Positions 59,488-64,000 of a stretch of DNA of 64,000 nucleotides are shown one piece after another. This DNA is from Eretmocerus hayati. Its lineage: Eukaryota > Arthropoda > Insecta > Hymenoptera > Aphelinidae. Where the stretch lies: the NCBI GenBank assembly GCA_029851415.1, contig CM056743.1, positions 2,666,001 through 2,730,000 on the forward strand, given 5' to 3'. The notes below the pieces were generated by a model, which made no database searches, had not been told where the DNA came from, and saw only the letters and a program-made list of their open reading frames with translations. Position numbers and translations under genes: made by a program. Position 1 is the stretch's first letter, and each line of letters starts with the position of its first letter.

Positions 59488-60116
59488 CTCAAATCAAATA
59501 AAGTAGTTAATGAAAAGATCTCTTTACACCTATGTCTGTGAATCAATGTGAATAAAATTCAATGACTTCCATTACAACGTTTTATTTCGTCAATTCAGTG
59601 CAAACAATGATCATATACTCATAGAAAATATTACAGGTCTTTTAAAAAATGTGAGGATCTACTTATGAAAGGCATATACAATAAAAGCGTTTTAAATGCT
59701 TCTCATGCATTGGCGATATTGAACACTCAAGTACATCAAGCTTTCGAAATGATACTAATAATGGGAAATGATTGAATAGCTTATCATTAGAGGGTCAATA
59801 TAAAATTCTGATACTTTACCAATACAATATCATCCATTTTCTAATATTGCCAACAAATGCTTATGTATGGACTTGATTAAAATTTCGCGACTAAGAATTA
59901 TTTTAAATCAATCTAACATTTACAAGATAGAGAATAATAATAGAAAAAGAAGTTGGAAAGTATTGAAGGATAAAAAGCGAGTATTATGTACAAGGGTATT
60001 ATCCAAATTTATAAAGTTCATTTGAAAAAGCGAGAAATTACAATCCATTTGAATAATTGGTCTGATGCAGATTTCTCCAAAATCCATCACAATACTCTCA
60101 AAAACTAAGGATGATT
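59488..60116. other. Convergent 3' ends of the 57,820 gene and Arp1
   Basis: Plus-strand poly(A) signals are at about 59,499 and 59,551. On the minus strand AAATAAA lies at 59,581-59,587. The two 3' UTRs therefore nearly meet, leaving about 530 bp of Arp1 3' UTR. Confidence 0.5.
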
Positions 60117-61247
60117 TTAGAATGTTTTGCGGTGAATAGCCCTGCGTCCTTCTTCATCATATTCTCGTTTACTAACCCACATTTTTCTGAATGTATCCAG
60201 TGATGCCAAAATGGATCCACCAATCCATGTACTGTACAACCGCTCTTGTGGAGCAGAGATCCTAATTTTCACATCTTTAGGAGCCATTCTTCGTATTTCA
60301 CTGAGTAATCTGTCTCCAAATCCACGGAATAAAGTTGAGCCTCCAGACAATACAATATTTTGGAAGAGAATTTTTCTCAAATCGAGATCAGACTTTTGAA
60401 TAGAATACATAAGAACTTCATGGAGTCCTTCATCTTCTTCACCAATCAAATCTGGTCTGAACAGTACTTCTGGCGCTCTGAATCTTGCTGGTCCAATATC
60501 CACTGAACTTCCATCAGGCAAAGTAAATGTATATTTTTCAGTGTCAATAGTTTCTTCTTTCTGAGGGTTATTGGACAAGTAACATGCGCGCTCCTTGATC
60601 ATTCTGATTATTTCAAATTCAGCAGTCGTATTAAGGTTGATTCCTTCTTTCTTCAAAAGCAGTTTGAGATACTTTGTCACATCTCTACCAGCAATGTCTA
60701 TCCTTATTATACTATGAGGCATAGCAAAACCTTCATATATTGGGACTGCATGAGTCACACCATCCCCAGCATCCAAAACTACACCTGTGGTCCTTCCTGT
60801 AGCATATAGACTGAGAACTGCTTGCACAGACACAAAAAGTGCAGGCACATTGAACGATTCAAAGAATAATTCTGCAGCCTTTTCACGGTTCTTCCATGGA
60901 TTCAATGGTGCTTCTGTGAGTAAGACTGGATGTTCTTCACTGAATGTTGACAGTTGATCCTTGCTATAGACATATGACCATATGCGCTCCATGTCATTCC
61001 AATCAGTTACTATGCCATGTTCCATAGGATACCTTAGGGATAATAAGCCACGATGCTCCTCAGCTATCGGGCCAACAAAAAAGTCTCCTTCTAGAGCACC
61101 TGCCATCACTCTTGTATGCTTTGGACGACCAATATAATTTGGAAATCGACATTTAGGCACTTGGTCACCTGCAAAACCTGCTTTGATAACTCCAGATCCG
61201 TTATCTATCACAACTGGCTGGTTAACAATCATATCATACGGCTCCAT
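60117..61247 (-). CDS. Arp1: Actin-related protein 1 (centractin), dynactin filament subunit
   Basis: A single uninterrupted frame of 376 residues, the full family length. Arp1 forms the short filament at the base of dynactin, the cofactor through which dynein moves cargo, spindle poles and nuclei. The actin fold is complete: the phosphate loop [14 protein letters not shown] near residue 15, [11 protein letters not shown], the second nucleotide loop [16 protein letters not shown] near 157, the adenosine-site region with [15 protein letters not shown], and [13 protein letters not shown] near the end. The C-terminus AIHRKTF is of the centractin type, and Arp1-type residues ([17 protein letters not shown]) separate it from true actin. 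There is no intron in the coding region. It is head to head with TIM44, 461 bp apart. Confidence 0.95.
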   Translation of the reverse strand: MEPYDMIVNQPVVIDNGSGVIKAGFAGDQVPKCRFPNYIGRPKHTRVMAGALEGDFFVGPIAEEHRGLLSLRYPMEHGIVTDWNDMERIWSYVYSKDQLSTFSEEHPVLLTEAPLNPWKNREKAAELFFESFNVPALFVSVQAVLSLYATGRTTGVVLDAGDGVTHAVPIYEGFAMPHSIIRIDIAGRDVTKYLKLLLKKEGINLNTTAEFEIIRMIKERACYLSNNPQKEETIDTEKYTFTLPDGSSVDIGPARFRAPEVLFRPDLIGEEDEGLHEVLMYSIQKSDLDLRKILFQNIVLSGGSTLFRGFGDRLLSEIRRMAPKDVKIRISAPQERLYSTWIGGSILASLDTFRKMWVSKREYDEEGRRAIHRKTF

Positions 61248-61708
61248 AGTGATAAAATAACTATGTGTAAAGGTAAAAAACTGATAGATTGCACTGGAAT
61301 ACTGATCACGTTCTCCAAAAGGATGATTTCGGGATTCGGGTGTTTCTCAAGAACGGATCGGATTGAATCGAATTTTCACAGTCTGATCCATCAGATATGG
61401 GTATGGGCACTGACCATTTTATCCAGCATAGATAATTATCCTGCCACCCACAAAATCCTTTGGGTTGGGTAGCCGGCAGGCAGCGCCTCTAGCAGACAAC
61501 CCAACCAGAGAGAGAATGAGAGAGAAGGAGAAACCCCTTGTGCGGCTTTTGCTTGCATTTGTGAAAGAAGACCACGTTTTCTCGTGATGAAAAGTTACGA
61601 TACTGATAGAAAAATTATTCAATTTCATTGCTATTTCGATATTTCGTCACTCTTTGCATAGATTTGGAATCTCATCTCTGAACGAGTTCACGAAAATTTT
61701 CGGAAACT
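61248..61708. promoter_or_regulatory. Shared upstream region of Arp1 and TIM44
   Basis: The 461 bp between divergent start codons holds both promoters and 5' UTRs. It is free of visible transposons. I see no clear TATA box. A CT/GA-rich patch (AGAGAGAGAATGAGAGAG, near 61,507) could bind a GAGA-type factor, but this is inference. Confidence 0.45.
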
Positions 61709-64000
61709 ATGGTAAGTGCACATTTTTTGACAAAAATAAAATGTATCACTTGTGATGAAGATGTGTGAATAGACGAAAATGTATTTGTTGGATTTGATTA
61801 GAACATTTACAACTAGATTTCCATTTTGAGATCTGATACTAATCAGAATTGCCAGTCAATCAGAGGTTAACTTTCACGTTTGCAATAATTTGTCATTTTA
61901 ATCTATCCATGCATCATCAAAAAATACAATTTCTAACTGATTACTAAGGCTTTTTGACATTGAATTTCGAATTCAATTCATTTGTTCTATAATATACATC
62001 ATAAAAGGGAGCCTCAATGAAAATTGTATGGATTTTAATTTCAACTTGTCAGTATTATTATGACTTTTTCATAATATAATATGAGTAATACTCATTGACT
62101 CCGAAGTATGTACTTACTCCCTCTCAGACTCTTGTGACTGTCATGAACCTTAACTTCTTTGCACTGGATTTCACCATGTTTCTGATGATTTCATACCAAA
62201 CTATCATACTTCATCTACCAGTACCAATTGAATAAATAAATCAAAACCACTTACATAATTTCAGTACCAGAACATTATTGCATGCAGGACAAATCTACCC
62301 AATTTATCTAAGCTAGTGAGTTGTCAAAGGAGGTTCTGCTCGTATCACAATAATCTCTCAAGAATAAGATGTGCAACACCATGTATTACATCGAATCAAA
62401 CTGTGAGCCACCAATACCAAGTATGTTGTCCATATTCAACCCAACGAGCTCCAGGGTTCATCTCAAGGTTCATAGACAATATAAAGCAAGAAATGCAGAA
62501 GAACAAGGAAATGAAAGATAACTTGAAAAAATTCAGAGAAGAAGCAGAGAAACTTGAACAATCTGATGCCTTAAAATCAGCACGGAAAAAATTTCAGTCT
62601 GTTGAATCTGAAGCTTCTAAGAGCTCTGAAATCTTGAAAGAAAGAATTGAGGGCTTGAGAGGAAAGGTAAGAGTGGAATTTTGATGACTGTCAATCCAAT
62701 CTTGACAGTATTGCTTTAAGTCTGAATCCATCATAAACTTGAGTGAGTCAAATTTGATACAAGATATTACACATGGTATTTTTTATAGGTTCATGAAGTT
62801 TTAGAAGAGGCCAGTAAAACTGAGTTAGGAAAAAAAGCTGGTCAGTTGGGTGAGGAATTGTCAAAGTCAGCCAGGGGTGCGGCAGAAACCATAACAGAAA
62901 AAGGTCAAGCTCTTGGTAAGACAGATGCTTTTAAGACTATATCACAAACAGCTGAGGTGGTCAGAAAAGAACTTGATACTCAGGGGATGCAAGGTAAGAG
63001 ATTGTCGAGCAATAACAAGTCTTATATCAGTCATGAAAATTCAACAAGTCCCCAAGTACAATTAAACATCTATCACCCATTAACATCTTGTAGGCAGAGT
63101 TTATTGTGCTCCCAGAGTTTTACGGAAGAGAAAAGAAGTATTGGAGGCTAGTGATGAAAGGGTAGTAGAAGCCAATTTTGATGCTACTGGAGTAGAACTG
63201 CACAAAGATTCAAAGTTCTATCAATCATGGCAGAATTTTAAGGTAAACGTTTTCGACATCAATAATTAGCTTTTGGATGAGTTTTTTTGGATATTAGTTT
63301 CATTATTTCATGGCCTTCCCGATTTTCCAGAATATTAATTTCCATGCCATATATTCAGTTGATAATTTACAAGATCATGAATTGAGTAATTCTTTTCAGG
63401 ACAAGAATCCGTATGTGAACAAAGTTCTTGACTGGAAAATCAAGTATGAAGAGTCGGATAATCCTGTAGTCCGAGCTTCAAGGCTACTCACAGACAAAGT
63501 AACGGATGTTGTAGGTGGCTTGTTTCAAAAAACAGAGTTGTCAGAAACTTTAACGGAAATCTGTAAAATCGACCCAAATTTTGACAAAGTTACATTTGTA
63601 AGAGATTGTGAAACTGACATTATCCCTAATATATTAGAAGCCATGATTCGAGGGGATTTGGAAATACTGAAAGATTGGTGTCATGAAGCACCTTATAACA
63701 TCATAGCTCAGCCCTTACAACAAGGATTCAAACTTGGTTACCGATTGGATAGTAAGGTTTTAGGTAAGAATTGACAGTTTCAGATCGTGATTGTATGACT
63801 TTCAGGGTATTAATCAAAGCATGTTTCCACAGATATCGATAACGTAGATATTGTAATGGGAAAAGTGATGGATCAAGGTCCGGTTTTGGCAATCAGCTTC
63901 ACTTCTCAACAAATTATGTGTGTCCGTGATGCAAAGGGAAATGTTGTTGAAGGTGACCCAGAGAAAGTTTTGAGAGTCAACTATGTATGGGTTCTTTGTC
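61709..64000 (+). CDS. TIMM44: TIM44, mitochondrial import motor anchor (3' end off window)
   Basis: Exons 61709-61711, 62265-62666, 62789-62993, 63094-63242, 63400-63763, and 63833 to beyond 64000 give 430 residues, about 20 short of the usual length. TIM44 is a peripheral inner-membrane protein on the matrix side that tethers mtHsp70 to the TIM23 channel. An Arg-rich N-terminus (to about residue 60) serves as targeting peptide. A charged helical stretch follows (FRE, EEAEKLEQSDALKSARKKF), then RVYCAPRVLRKRKEV, then the folded TIM44 domain with LHKDSKFYQSWQNFK, NPYVNKVLDWKIKYEESDNP, VVRASRLLTDKV, FVRDCETDIIPNILEA and LKDWCHEAPYN. The first coding exon appears to be only the ATG at a GTAAGT donor. 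No frame break is seen. Confidence 0.93.

Overview
This looks like nuclear DNA from an insect, most likely a hymenopteran. The evidence is AT-rich sequence, small spliced genes with GT-AG introns, R1-, CR1/jockey- and copia-type retroelements, many TTAA-flanked elements, and exons of an insect odorant receptor whose residues look hymenopteran. Species cannot be read from the sequence. I saw no bacterial operon, CRISPR array or intact viral genome.

The window has two halves. From 1 to about 47,300 it is a transposon graveyard. A copia-family LTR element (1466-6441, minus strand) still has both LTRs, a 5-bp target duplication, a copia-type primer site and a polypurine tract, but its coding region is ruined and a foldback sits inside it. 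Further right are a tRNA-derived SINE (about 10,090-10,247), two tandem satellites (15,836-17,230), a cluster of CR1/jockey-like and R1-like LINE pieces (20,596-29,075), a hAT MITE (22,010-22,199), and many long inverted-repeat (foldback) elements. At 38,356-43,243 two TTAA-flanked elements abut at one shared TTAA; the larger keeps the C-terminal end of a piggyBac-type transposase.

The one host gene I can trace in this half is an odorant receptor. Its exons lie at 11,423-11,930, 30,126-30,225, 36,195-36,317 and 36,500-36,703, with matching intron phases and no internal stops. If they form one gene, transposons have stretched its introns to about 18 kb and 6 kb. The N-terminal exon was not found.

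From 47,300 to 64,000 the sequence is gene-dense and nearly free of transposons. In order: an 11-exon gene for a WW plus CUE-domain protein (+); TRMT112 (-), the methyltransferase activator; an unrecognised 508-residue protein (+); the dynactin actin-related protein Arp1/centractin (-), without coding introns; and TIM44 (+), the mitochondrial import-motor anchor, running off the right end. TRMT112 and the unknown gene are head to head, as are Arp1 and TIM44, so each pair probably shares a promoter region of roughly 460-480 bp.

I found no clear evidence of a wholly new biological system. The most notable signals are the transposon-stretched receptor gene, the families of nested hairpin elements, the alternating dimeric satellite, and the unusual multi-CUE protein.
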